Of a stretch of 64,000 nucleotides of DNA, positions 22,217-33,657 are shown piece after piece; position 1 is the stretch's first letter, and every line of letters begins with the position of its first letter. Below the pieces are notes generated by a model, which saw only the letters and a list, made by a program, of their open reading frames with translations, was not told the DNA's origin and did not search any database. The stretch comes from Epicoccum nigrum (taxonomy: Eukaryota > Ascomycota > Dothideomycetes > Pleosporales > Didymellaceae), in assembly GCA_002116315.1 (NCBI GenBank), contig KZ107861.1, forward strand, positions 74,952-138,951. Reading direction: 5' to 3'. The position numbers were made by a program, and so were the translations under genes.

Positions 22217-23517
22217 GGTGGAGGTCCTGTTCTGTCGAGTACGTGATGTACTATGTATCCACGGGTTCCAAACAACAGCAGGTTATACGAGTGTATCAAT
22301 ATCTTGCGATGGTGAGAGATGCGATCTACTTGTATACTATCGGCAATCCCGGAAACAAAACGCATCGGCGACGCTGAGCCATGACAAATGTTGGCCATCC
22401 ACTACCTCACCTTGCCGGGGTCCAGGAACATCACACCGGCAATTGATTTATTACCATACATGAGCGAGGGGGTATGAGGTGCAATGGATGATGTCGATGT
22501 GATGCCGAGCGTGGTAGCTAGCGTGGCGGATGTGGCTGCTTGTGGGGGGCTCTTCTACGACAAAAACTAGTGGCAGGTAAGAAGTGACTTCACAACGTCA
22601 ATGCTCCACAACCACAACTGGAAATTAAATCAAGACTACAAGTAGAAACAGGCATAACATTTTTACTTACCTAGGCTTTTTGTAGTTCTCAGAAGCCTAG
22701 TCCCATGAGACTTGGTGATGCAAATGAGACTGAGGTGCCCATGTGAGCAATATCTGTGGCGGCGTAGACAGCCGCTGAAAATGATGGAAACTGCGCTGAG
22801 TTGCTATCTAGCTAGAAGGTGACGATATATACATGCCCTGAGACGTACTAGTCCAGGATAGTCAACAGAGGTGACGATCGGGGCCTGTGTGACCGAATTG
22901 CACCGCAACAATATCTAAAGAGGCACTACATCTAAAGAACCAGGTAATGGACAGAGACGATTGCAGATTGGATTGGAGTAATCTCTCGACTTCTAATGGC
23001 CGACTTTTCTTTGATTCTCTACAACTGAATCAACACTTCCGGAGTGCTCGATGTTCAGTCAGCCTCTTCAAAGATGTGCAAAAAGCATCATCTCCCACGA
23101 GGGCCGGAGACGGATTCATCAATACTTCACATTCAACTCAGCATCTACCTCGGCATTCATATTCGACCCCCTGGTTGCATCAGCTGTTCGGTTTTCTGGA
23201 CTATTACCAGGACGTTATGTTTCCCCTGGCATTTACAGACTGCACCTTAATTGGCGGGATCAATCAAGTACAGCTCGCGAACGCACTTGGCCATGACACG
23301 CTCAGTTCACTGCTGCTGTTAATTCGTTCTAGGACTTCGTAGCGAAGAACAAAGTAAGAGGACACCATCAATTATTACATTTAGTAAGTGAAATCATATG
23401 GTGTGCTCAACCACGTGCTGCAGGCGTAGTATAGCTACTCCCTACCAGCTTCGTTCCCTCGGATTTAAAAACCACATAATCCCAACAATACCAACTTAAC
23501 CACTACCTTCAAAAGAT
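22217..23517. other. Intergenic, 1.3 kb, holding repeat copy B
   Basis: It contains the 157-bp repeat and the presumed promoter of F-box-like copy 9. A 131-codon plus-strand open frame (22947-23342) has no motif and is not called. Confidence 0.5.
22755..22911 (+). repeat. 157-bp dispersed repeat, copy B
   Basis: It matches the reverse complement of 11093-11249 nearly perfectly from GTGGCGGCGTAGACAG to CACCGCAACAA. It lies about 600 bp upstream of the intact F-box-like copy 9 and points toward it, as copy A does toward copy 7. Confidence 0.8.
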
Positions 23518-24193
23518 ATGGCTCCAGCTGGCGGTCTACACAAGCTGCCCGATGCCATCATGCTAGCGGATGATGATGTGCAGAACTGTGCCAGGAGCTC
23601 CAACGAAGAGATAGATGATGAGATCGACCACGATGCCATGTAAGTATTTTCCAGGTCGCAAACGTGACCTGTCGCTGACATCTTAAAGTACCAAGATGAA
23701 CCATACCACGTCTCCATTACTACGCTTGCCTGCTGAGTTGCGAAACAAGATTTTCCGGTTCTCAATTGTGCAGAAGAAGTTCATCCTCGAAAATCTTTCT
23801 CGGGTGCCTGTTCCGATCATGAGCAATGTTGGTCTGCTCTCATCATGCCGTCAGATCAACCATGAAGCGGCTGGTCTGGTTGCTTACCCCTCCGTCTTGC
23901 AATTGGGAAAGAACATCTACCCCCACAGATTCTTTCGAGCAAAGGGTGAGAACAGCGGACTTACAAGGTACAATTTCAATTGGTCAGTTCGGGTGCTGGA
24001 GATTGACAGTGCATTCTTCAAGCTCTTCTCTTCCGACTCGCTTCATTACTACCTCGATGGTTACGTTCGCCCCGATAGCTACGCTCCCCGCAAGATAGGA
24101 TGGCTCCTTGATATCCTTCCACTTCTGAGGCGCATTGAGGTCCACGGCTATAGGGAGCTCCATTCGCAGCACGACATCTTGAAGGAGTTTTAG
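23518..24193 (+). CDS. F-box-like LPxELR protein, copy 9, intact
   Basis: Two exons (23518-23639 and 23689-24193) give 208 aa. Exon 1 is acidic and ends IDHDA-AT at a GTAAGT donor, the same phase-2 border as in the left-end array. The domain SPLLRLPAELRNKIFRF starts at about residue 48. It is followed by LLSSCRQINHEAA, SVLQLGKNIYPH and an ILPLLRRIEVHGY block that aligns with the C-terminal blocks of copies 7 and 8. The gene lies 11 kb from the main array on the opposite strand, yet shares the upstream repeat with copy 7. No lesion is visible. Confidence 0.78.
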
Positions 24194-25106
24194 CTCGACA
24201 ATTTCAAGCTCATTTGCTTCGGATCCGTCTTCGCGAAAAATATACACACACGTGTAGAAATTGTGTTCATGTAAAGTGGATCTTCGCTGGTCGTGACTGA
24301 CATACTGCAGCGAGACGCGGACGCTTTCAGGTTCAATGGTCTCGGATGAGAAGTGGTATGCAAATGCGATACAGACTATGTCGTAGTGCATTGACAGCTG
24401 AGTACAAGGCGCGGGCTAGAAATGAAGTTTATATGTTTGAGAAACAACGGCTTGAACGGTAATCATATGAGGAAGTCCGGGAAATCGAAATATTGCTCCT
24501 ATCTCACAACTCCAACGCGTGACTTTCGTGTCAATCCGCTTACCGGATATGGCAGTCACAACAAACAATCGTAGCTCGCACTCTCACAAATCGTGGTCAA
24601 CCAGATACTTTCACCTAGGCCCCAAACACTTCCTCGACTATAAGATCTCAAAAATTCGCAGTCTGATCACCAAGCATACTGGAGGTGCGTCATCACAGCA
24701 ATTCAGTTCATTTACGTCAACTTACCTCTGCTCGCTGAGACATTCAAACCGGCCTGGGTTCGAAACCGAAAAACCCCGTTAAGCGGTGTTTTAGGTCACG
24801 ACCGGACCTTTACTAAGAATGAGCGGATTAGGGTGTGCTCTTTTTGCTGCACTTGTCACATCTCTCCGGAGTTGTAGCCCTTATCCTGACTATTTAATCA
24901 TTTCGAACGTCACAGGGAACGCGTGATTGACATCGAATGCTTTCACGTGCGTGGTAGAGACAAGGAGAGTGTGAATGCGCAAGTCTCACTCTGGTTTTAT
25001 ACTCTCGCTTACAAATACCCTCTTTGCTGCACTTCCTAACACTCCTAGCCCACCTCTTATCGCTCTGCCTAGACACATATCTACTCTTCCCAACTTTCGG
25101 CGCAGT
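24194..25106. other. Intergenic, no supported gene
   Basis: This spacer lies between F-box-like copies 9 and 10. Short frames only. Confidence 0.5.
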
Positions 25107-25770
25107 ATGGACGACATGTCAGTATACCCACTCTATTGTACGTACATGCTTCTTGCTAAGACAACAAAGTATGCAGCAGAACCAGATCTCGTCGCAGTTA
25201 CTACGCATGCCCCCCGAGCTCCGCAACAAAATCTATGCATACGCGTGCAGAGATATAACTAGTGCCTCCTACACGAGGACCACAAAAGAAGCTGTTCTCC
25301 ACATCCCAGCACCCCTCCTCCTTCTCATCTGCCGCCAAATCTCTGTTGAGGTCGCAAGCCTCATGCGAGTATACAAGGCCGTACATCTCGTTATACGAAT
25401 TCCACGGTCAGACTTCGTGAGCCTAGTCGGCTTGGAGAAGTGCGGCTGAACTGGAGAGTTTACGATGAGTGTGCACATGCTAGTAATGATGACCATGCAT
25501 CTCCAACGTAGCCGACCAAGGATTAACGGGTCATCAATGAAATCTCTGTGGGATTCAGGTCAGATGCAACACCTGTTCCACCTTATGCAGCGTGTACAGG
25601 TAATTTACCCAGACCCTATTCCTCCACCAGATAGCAGCAGCATAATTTTTGGGGGCCTTTCTCCAGGGGTTTGTTTGGGAAGAATGATCTGGAGGTTGAG
25701 TGGCTGGCTTCTGATCAGCGACAGGAGAGAAAGAATTGGATATATTGAGCTGCGGAATAGTGCTGCATGA
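25107..25770 (+). pseudogene. F-box-like LPxELR family, copy 10, degenerate
   Basis: A tiny exon 1 (25107-25117, MDD-AT) and exon 2 from 25170 reproduce the family border. The domain reads SSQLLRMPPELRNKIYAYAC, followed by LLLLICRQISVEVASLMRVYKAVHL. The frame closes at 25449, giving only 96 aa. Family-like sequence continues in other frames: VRLNWRVYD near 25443-25465, then HLFHLMQRVQVIYPD near 25575-25614. That pattern points to at least one frameshift. An upstream in-frame ATG at 24975 is possible but would not repair the 3' damage. Confidence 0.5.
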
Positions 25771-26085
25771 TAGGTCTTGCTGAATGATGCTGGGAGATAT
25801 ATGTCCCTACACTCCTTGCTATCTAGTGAAACACAGCTTATCATGAATTGCGAGAGAACGTTGCACAAGAGATCTCCCAAAGCTGAGTAGGATTGGTCAG
25901 ATCATCAAGATTGTCTTTTTCTCTCTGCTAAAAGGACCAGCTTCATCTTCGCTAACTTTGAATGTCGTGTAGTAACTCACACGCTTCCAGAATCCAAACT
26001 TTCCCTCAATAGCAACAATAAATAGTCCGTAACAGAAATATGGGTCTATTACCTCAGGACCTTCCTGTACTAATATTTGCAACGC
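25771..26085. other. Convergent 3' intergenic
   Basis: This is the spacer between copy 10 and the decayed HET gene. Nothing is supported. Confidence 0.45.
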
Positions 26086-27703
26086 TCAAAGCCCATCGTT
26101 AAAGTTTGGCAGGGCGTCTGGATACCATTGTCCGTTGAGGATAAGAATGGAATCATACTCTGGGTATGAACGAATAGTGACAGACACCTGGCAGTCTGTT
26201 ACATATGTGCCAGACGCGTCTAATATCATCCTAGCGACATAAGCAGTCACACAAAGTATTAGGTTCGATCCCAGGGATGAAGCAACCGATTCAGGCGCGT
26301 TTCCAATAGCAACTTCAGAATCACTCCATTCAGCCTCCGAATTCCCGAGTGGGCGGGCTGGACCTTTGAGATTTAGCCAGGTCCACGATGGTACTCCGCA
26401 TCCGATCGTCCCTGAGCCTAGTAGCTCAGCTCGCCAGAGCAGCTCATTCGAACCAATCAACTGATGGAGCAAGCTGTGCCCAAGTTTCCAATATTGTGCT
26501 TTTGAAACATCGGAGGCAAGACCCTGGAAAGCAGGCCATCAGTCTTTCCAGGAAGTCAAATTACACTGTGAGTATGATCTCACGATATTTCTCCATAACC
26601 TGTCGGCTGTACGTCTGTCAAGTCCCTTATCTAGCAGTCTCTAGAAAGCGTAGTCTTGCAATCTCACATGGTGAGCGTGCGGTCCCTCGCGAGATCTGGC
26701 ATATCTGCATGCCCATGACACTGTCTGTGCCAAAAGCAAGGACTCTTAGGGATAAGAAACGTTCCTGTACGGCCCATTTTCTTTCCTTTAGCGGCTCAGG
26801 CTACTTACTGATACGTTCAGCATGGAATACCGCCCCGTCTTGCCACTCGAGCAGTAAACAAGGTGTGAATTCTAAAGACAACCTCACAAAGAATAACCCT
26901 TTGTTGCTGTTCCTCAGACCTGTCGCCCCGATAGTACAAGTAGAATTTCGATATATCTCGCCCATTACGACTTCTTCTTCTACCCAATCTGACTCTGAGT
27001 CCTGTTGTATACACAGCGAATCTATCCAAATATACCAATGCCCGAGCCACAATGTGACTTGAAAAGCATCTTGGAAGGTCTTTGGCAGATTAGATAGTGG
27101 GATATCTGAGCAGCACGCTTCATATATGTTCCTTGAGAGGACAGCTAACTGGACGTTTCCCCAACAGTGTGATAGAGTCAGGTTCTGTGTGTTCTCGGCT
27201 AGCTCTTGGCGAAGAACTAGGTGACATGGCTGCATTTCACCATATACTCCAGTGAGTTTGATGAGCCTCCAAGTTAGGAATTTCGATGACGTTCCGCAGG
27301 CCTCTTTTTCTTCCTTGACGCATTGGATCAGCCAGTGTTGAGCTAATTCGACTATCTCGGGTGCAGATGTATTTGAGATACGAAGCGTTGAAAGCCGAAA
27401 ATCTTGTTTGATCACACGGCAACTGATATAACGACTCTCCTTGACAGCTTTGTGAATCATGACGTGAATAGTGTCACTTCTCAAGTTCCCAATGCTCAAG
27501 TGATAGGCTATCAAGCCATCGCTCATGTTTGTATGTTCAGTGGATTCTGCGTGAAGTAGTGGACATAGATGACATCCTCCTCTTGCAGATAGCTGCAAAG
27601 CATGCAAAGTCGTGTGGTGAGCAAAGATGTCCTTAATGTATTTCAAAACGCTGATGCTGACCAGTATCCTAAACTTCCAGACACCTTGCCTGTAACAAAC
27701 CAT
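26086..27703 (-). pseudogene. HET-domain (heterokaryon incompatibility) gene, disrupted
   Basis: The HET core is clear: GGCHLCPLL near the N-terminus, LTLSHCWG, LPKTFQDAF, WYIWIDSLCIQQDSESDW, EIYRNSTCTIGATG and SNKGLFF. Reading on in the same frame gives RISK-stop-PEPLKERKWAVQERFLSLRVLAFG, with TAG at 26801-26803 where CAG is expected. A one-base frame change occurs near 26628, ahead of LWRNIVRSYSQCNLTSW. A TGA at 26539-26541 then replaces an expected Arg before WPAFQGLA. HET proteins trigger cell death after fusion of unlike hyphae. The 5' end is uncertain because the ATG at 27703 overlaps a splice-acceptor-like TTACAG. Confidence 0.75.
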
Positions 27704-28943
27704 AGAGTTTGTAAACGTCTCCTCACAATTGAATATAGCTTGCCGTACCCTGGTATATTGCTTCCGGTCAATCCCAGGCCCCTTGACTTCCTATACATCC
27801 ACTCTTGATAACCGTTGGGCGCAAAATATCCAGCCTCGGGAACCAAACGGTTTATGGCCTCTGCAACCTCAGAGAAGTTTGTTTTCGTTTCCTACTCTGT
27901 TGAGATTTCGTTGAGATTGGAATTCGCTCTGCCCTCGCTCGCTCCCTCGGCTGTTCATCTGGAGTGCTCTGTTTCAATATGACATATATTTCCCATGGTC
28001 TCATCGTACAGTCTCGCGGACGCTCTGGGCCACGACGAAATATACTAGCGTCCTAAATCGATGTTCTGCCAGTCCGCATTGTTAGGCTCTCCAAAAGCAG
28101 CTTCGTTTTTTTTTACTGATCTTGGCTCTGCTGAAGCAGCTTCCAGTCTCTGGCCTTTGATTTGTCATGCGATTCATTCACACAACGGGTGAGTTCATCC
28201 AAGACCAAGCGAGTAAGATTATCTGTGAGATACATCTTCTAAGAAGTAAGTGGGAGATAAAATAAGACAATCTTTCCCGTGAAAAACTAGACTTCGAACG
28301 TTCAGGCTGATGGGTTAGCAGCCACGCCACCATTATCACATGGACCAGTAAAGATAACATTCATTGGCACAGACTCGCCTCACGATCGACGGCTAAATAG
28401 ACGAAGCCCTCCTCAGCCCAAAGCACATCTGCTGACCATTACTGTCGCTTAATTTAGCTGTTTTTGATTTCTGCACGGGAACATGTTCAGCGAAATGCAA
28501 GGTCTTCAGCTATACTAGGCGATCTTGAGAAGAGAAGGCATGATTAACAGAAGACCTCGTCTGGAAGAAATCCTACGCGAATGGGAAGTGACCCCAGCAT
28601 CGAAGTCAGAAGTTGAGGGCTAAAGCTGTTGATACCTACTGTTACATGATCTGGTCGTGCTCTCGTACGCAAGGATTGGTGGAAAATAAGCCGGCTCAAG
28701 CCTCACCCCAACTCAGTATGCACGACGACTTCGCGATACTAAAAAGAAGTTTGTAATAGCCAGGCAAGCGAACAAACTACCCTTCAAATGGATTGGTTAC
28801 TAGTCCAGATTGGGATATGAGCCCCTCTCCAGTAATTACTGAGCACCTCGGATGTGAAGACGGTCCTGCCTTGTTAGCCGTAGAAAACGGCATAAGCCAC
28901 ATAAGCCACGAAAACACACGATATCGAGGAGCCTAACATCACT
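27704..28943. other. Intergenic, 1.24 kb, no supported gene
   Basis: It may contain the lost first exon of the HET relic. No other coding signal is seen. Confidence 0.45.
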
Positions 28944-31128
28944 TTACAGCTTTGCAAGCACATGCCTTCCCCCATCTCCACTTCCCAACACAATCTCCTC
29001 GCTCCTATAGTCCGGGTTGAACGTGACCTTATTCAACGGATTCCTCCGATGCGCCATATCGAATAATTCCTCATAAACCTTCCCATCGTATCGCCCCAGC
29101 GCCGAATTAAGCAAGAAATCTGGAATCGACCATGCATCCACCAGCTTCACTGAGTGCGGACGCAGCTGTGCCATGAGCTCGAGGATAGAATCGGGCAGTG
29201 TGGCGAGACAGAATGCGGGAATGGAATTTGTTAGTAAAAAGGAAGTTGACGACTGCTCCATAGTATACAATGCGTAAAGTCGGAAGCAGGTACGTAAGAC
29301 GACTGGTGTCGGGGGTGCAAGGTGGGAACGGGCGCTGGAGAGTGCGTTGTGAAAGTTTGTCACGAGGACCTGTTCGCTGTAGGCGCGCGATAGGGCGTGC
29401 AGTTGGATCATCATCTTTGTCCAGGGCTTCTTCTGCTCGATGCGCTGTTGGTATGCGGTATAGCTTAGCGCTGCGGTGCGCCATTGGAAGACGGAAACGA
29501 TACTAGCGTCGTCTATTTCTTCTGATGCGGGGTTGAGATAGGACTCTGGAATCTTGTGGTCTTTGTCTCTTAGATAGAGCTTGAATATTTCATCCGTTGG
29601 GTCTTTGGAGAGATTCTCAGGCTTCTCGACGCATTGTTGCATCTTCTTGATCAGGTATGCGGCGACCTGCTGGGTTATCATCCAGTTGTCTCCTTCGACC
29701 GTTGGTTTTGAGAGGTAATCAGAGTTCAGCCCTATCAAACCACTGCCACCTCCAAAACCATGCCCACCCATTGCGCGCCGGCATGTCTCAATGCCATCTG
29801 CCGCAAGTGTTGTGCATAATGACTTGAGACCAGAAGAGGCACTATGAAGTTCTGCTAAGGGCCCAAAGTCACCCTCTTCGATAGTAGAGCGCGACTGGTT
29901 GTACAACTTGTAGAAATATTCGCCAGTATAGTGGAGAGCAAATGTGGTGGCCAGCAATGGTAGGATACGAATCTGCACTGTTGGATAGTCAATCACCTTC
30001 ATCTCGGGCGCATCACGTGACTCCGCGTCGCGGTCAGCGAACTGGCGTCGAATACTACAATACCTCACCGCGACAGTGACAGCGCGCGCCAATACAAGAC
30101 GCGCATGCATGATGATCTGCCCACGCACGAACGTCAGGGATCCATAGACTACCGCCGGATGCCCGTGTCGGGTGAAACCCCCGAACTCATCGGAAACCTC
30201 CGCATAACGCGATAACATTGCTGACTTCGGGACGCGGTGGTGATCAAACAGCATATATCCGTTATCCATAGACGCGTAGCCGTACTTCGGGCCGATGTCT
30301 CCTACGGCTATGCCTGGCAAAGGTTGATGGGTTTTGACATCCCGTATTGGTAGCAGGAATGTTTGCGGGCCGTGTGAAGTAAACCGCTCCGAGTCGTCCT
30401 TGATCGGAAGGATCAATTGTGCGACGACGATCTGAGTGGCTATTAGCTGGATTAGGCGTCCGATGGTGGTACTAAATGACGTACAGCATGTGTGGCTGTT
30501 CGACCCATGGATCCATTCCACCATTTGCTTGCGGTCAGGCACGGGCTGTGGATCTCGAATTCTTGAGTCTTGAAATCCCATGTTGCGGTAGTCTCCAGGC
30601 CTCGTACATTACTCCCATGACCGAGCTCAGTCTGGGCATAGCAGCCAATAATGTCGTAGTTGAGAATTTTAGGCAGCCAGTATGCTTGCTGTTCTTTCGA
30701 AGCCTGCTCGCGAACTGTGGTGACTGTCGGTGTCAGAGGGGCACCCAGGTCGCACAAGAAAAATCAACCCTCTCACCAAACATTGACATATGCAAAAAGT
30801 ATGGCGACATTTCATCGCTAAGGTAGTCCGCCATGCTATAATCCGCATGATCCCAGCCTTCCCTGCGACCGAATCTTTGTATTGCTTTCGCCCGTGCTAA
30901 TCCGAGATGATACCGATCAGGTCGTGCTAGGTTCAGCTGCTGATCTTTCTTGAATAGTCTTTCTTTGCTGAGGACCTTGAGCACTTTCTGTTGTCTCTGC
31001 AGGAAATCGTCACGAGACAGCAGGTGCCTCGCCAGCTCGTCAACGTCAATCGCAGAGCCGTCGCGCTCGGCCTGCAGAGTCGCTGTACCATCGTGCGCCG
31101 GCTTCAGATGATCGGTGAAGTCGGCCAT
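28944..31128 (-). CDS. Peroxisomal acyl-CoA oxidase 2 (PTS1: AKL)
   Basis: Three exons (31128-30777, 30723-30485, 30431-28944) give 692 aa. This is the second acyl-CoA oxidase of the window, with the same reaction as the first. It carries CYAQTELGHGSNVRG, the AMGGHGFGGGSG segment and TVEGDN, which holds the presumed catalytic Glu. The C-terminus is LAKL, a PTS1 variant. It has one more intron than oxidase 1, and its core sequence differs widely, so it is not a recent tandem copy; a different chain-length preference is plausible. The start MADFTDHLKP was preferred over an upstream non-ATG extension. A CCTCGG site lies 163 bp upstream. Confidence 0.94.
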
Positions 31129-31862
31129 GGCGCAGACTTCGCTTGCGCTGTCAGTACAGTAAGCTAAATATCGTGAGGTGCAAGGGCGAGCGAGTTGACA
31201 GAGCACAACAGAAGCTCGCAGCAAGTGCTGTGGACCTCAATCGCCAGCGGTAATAGATCGGATATACACCATGCTGAGGCTCCTTCCAAGCCTCGGTAGG
31301 GGCTGGCGGGATGATCAAGATGCGAGGTAGCCTATGTACAGCTGTCGATGATGCGCGTTTTGATTGCGGGGGTGGGTGCTGCGCATAGCGGAGGCGGCGA
31401 TTTTCGGCAACTCTGAATCAACAAAACAGGTGCACGCGCACTTCATCTCAAGGACAATGCAGTGGGATGTATCGAGCATCGTATTGGGAAGTTACGAGAG
31501 AGGACTTTAGATGGAGTTAAAAAAAAAAAAAAAAGCAAGCAGCGCTGGGGCGGCAGGTCGAGCCGTGATAGGCGCCAACGAAATTAAAAGACATCTATGG
31601 GAATGACAAAGAACGCCAGGATCCGACATCACCTCAACCAGGTGGAAACAGATACCTCCCAGGAAACGACTAGCTATTTGTACAGGATATCCCAGTGCCA
31701 TACCGTGGCGATGTAACGCCAGTAAACCATATCCGTTATTCAATGCTGAGGTGCGTGAGTTCATCAACAGGGATGCACCAGGCATCCGTAAGTAACATCC
31801 ACATTGCCTGCAAAACAGCGATGTCAAACCGCGTTTGCCGACAGAAGCAAGTCAGACGAAGT
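31129..31862. other. Intergenic with A15 run
   Basis: It contains the oxidase 2 promoter, with one CCTCGG, and a poly-A run at about 31520-31534. The 3' end of the acyltransferase adjoins. No other gene is seen. Confidence 0.5.
31291..31296 (+). promoter_or_regulatory. CCTCGG motif upstream of acyl-CoA oxidase 2
   Basis: The FarA/FarB-type hexamer lies 163 bp upstream of the oxidase 2 ATG. Confidence 0.45.
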
Positions 31863-33657
31863 TTATAAGACGACGTTTTCGGACCACTTGCATAAGCCAC
31901 CATGTTCGTTCAAGACGCGGTCCATGTCATCTTTGGTTAGACGGACCAGGATCTCGAAGGGCGCTTCAGAGTCGTTGGCTACATGCCTTCTCCTGGGGAG
32001 AAAAATCATGCCGCCATCACCGGGACCGTACGCTCTCCTGATGAATTCGGGTCGGCCCCCGAGGGAAGCCTCGCTCAAGTCGGTACCAGGAATGCCCCAG
32101 CAATAATCAGCACCGAAGTTGAGCCACGACGTCTATGGTAGTCAGTATATCGCAGCACATATAGGATTCAACGGACATACAATGTAGCAATCAGACCCGA
32201 ACTTAAGGGCCAGAGCGCACTCTGTGTCCTTTATCTCATCAAGACCCTTAAAGAAGGCAAAGTGTCGGTCAATCCAGTCGTTATTGACACTCATGATGGT
32301 ATCTTTGATCTTTCCAATAACGCGAAGAATGGTTTTGTCTGTTACACTGCATCGCTTGTTAGCTTGGGGTACTACGACAAAATAAGGGTAGCGCATATAG
32401 TCTAGACCGTGATAATCGTGCAGGCATGCAGGTGTGAGGCGCACGGATCGACAAATGCAGGTAGAAAAACAAACTTACCATTCCTCCGCTGTCAGATCTG
32501 AGATCTCGGCTGTGGACTTCGAAAATAAGGCGCAATTGCCGGTGTAGTCTGTTCCGACCGGAGGCTGCCATCTTCGACGGAGGTCGGTTGCAATGCCGCA
32601 GTTAGTCTCTGTATACCCGTACTCCAACAGGCGAGCCGCTCTTGCGCGTGTAATGTGCGTCCACACCAAGGCAGCAAGAACATTGCACAGCGTGGGAGGC
32701 GATGACGAAAGGAAGTGCGGCCGCAAGCGCTCGCGGTATTCGCGGATGCGAGCTGCAGGGAGGACGAATAATCGTTGGGTGCATTCAGTATCTTCTGGCA
32801 TCGTCTTCTTGTATTGGTAGGTTCCATCACAGTAGCAGTCTGCTGTCGGACGGTCCACTCCATTGTGAGACACACGCTCGTCGAGCTTGGCCCTTAACGA
32901 GGATTGATAGTCTGCTATACTTAGGGGCACTATCAAAGTTAGCTAAGCAAACATGACTGTCAGTGCTAAATATTACCTGGATCCAATTTCCCGGAACCAT
33001 GCTTCTGTGCGACTTGAGAGACGTTCGCAGAGAAGGTTTCCCAAAAGGTTGAAATGCCGTGAAAGTCTAGCACGCTGTGATGGACGTAGATGCTCAGGAC
33101 AAGGCCACCTGGAATGAAGCAGGCTTGCACTCTCATCACTGGAGCTTCGCCTCGTTCAAAGTCGCATAGGCCTTCACCATTTGTGGGAACACTGGGGAAG
33201 TTTGCGAAGTCGTCTGGAAGGAATGTAGTACTCTTGAACGCGCTCGGTGGCATGCCGTCCCTTTTGAGTACTTCGTACGAATGAGGAAAGTCGTCCACGA
33301 GGATCTGTTTGGCTGCAAATAGGCCCTTTGTTGCCTCACAATCTGTGACATCGGTATGATACTGGAGCTGCAGTTTGCCTGACCCATCATCGGCAAGGCT
33401 CAGCATACCAGCAAGGAATGGAAACTTCTGTAATGTAAGATGAAGGCCATCGTCAAGAGCTGCGATGGCTGCCTCGGCATTGTTCTGATCCCTGAACTGC
33501 GCCAGCGTTAGTTGCCGCCTCGAAGCTCGTGAGATAGTATGCTAACAGGAAATATGCATAGTGTCTGAGTGTACACTCGAACTGCGTTCTGATCTAGGAA
33601 GGAGAGGTGGAACGACTTGAGATCCTCCACAGGTGGAGACTTTGCTTTGACGATCAT
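31863..33657 (-). CDS. BAHD/trichothecene 3-O-acetyltransferase-like acyltransferase
   Basis: Five exons (33657-33547, 33496-32977, 32929-32479, 32346-32181, 32132-31863) join in frame to 505 aa. The product belongs to the CoA-dependent acyltransferase (transferase, PF02458-type) family that acylates hydroxyl groups of secondary metabolites. The catalytic HxxxD appears as HHSVLD, with His177 and Asp181. The second family block, normally DFGWG, is divergent here (NFGADYCWGIPG). Branch-point-like CTAAC sequences precede several acceptors. A TATA-like GTATATATAC lies 90 bp upstream. The acceptor substrate is unknown; the neighbouring acyl-CoA genes fit a CoA-thioester donor. No lesion is seen. 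Confidence 0.87.

Noticed and set aside
22947..23342. 131-codon plus-strand open frame next to the 157-bp repeat
   Set aside because: No motif, no intron-exon support and unremarkable composition. It lies in a promoter-like gap.
24750..24780. GGTTCGAAACC resembling a tRNA T-loop
   Set aside because: The flanks do not form a T-stem or acceptor stem, so no tRNA is called.
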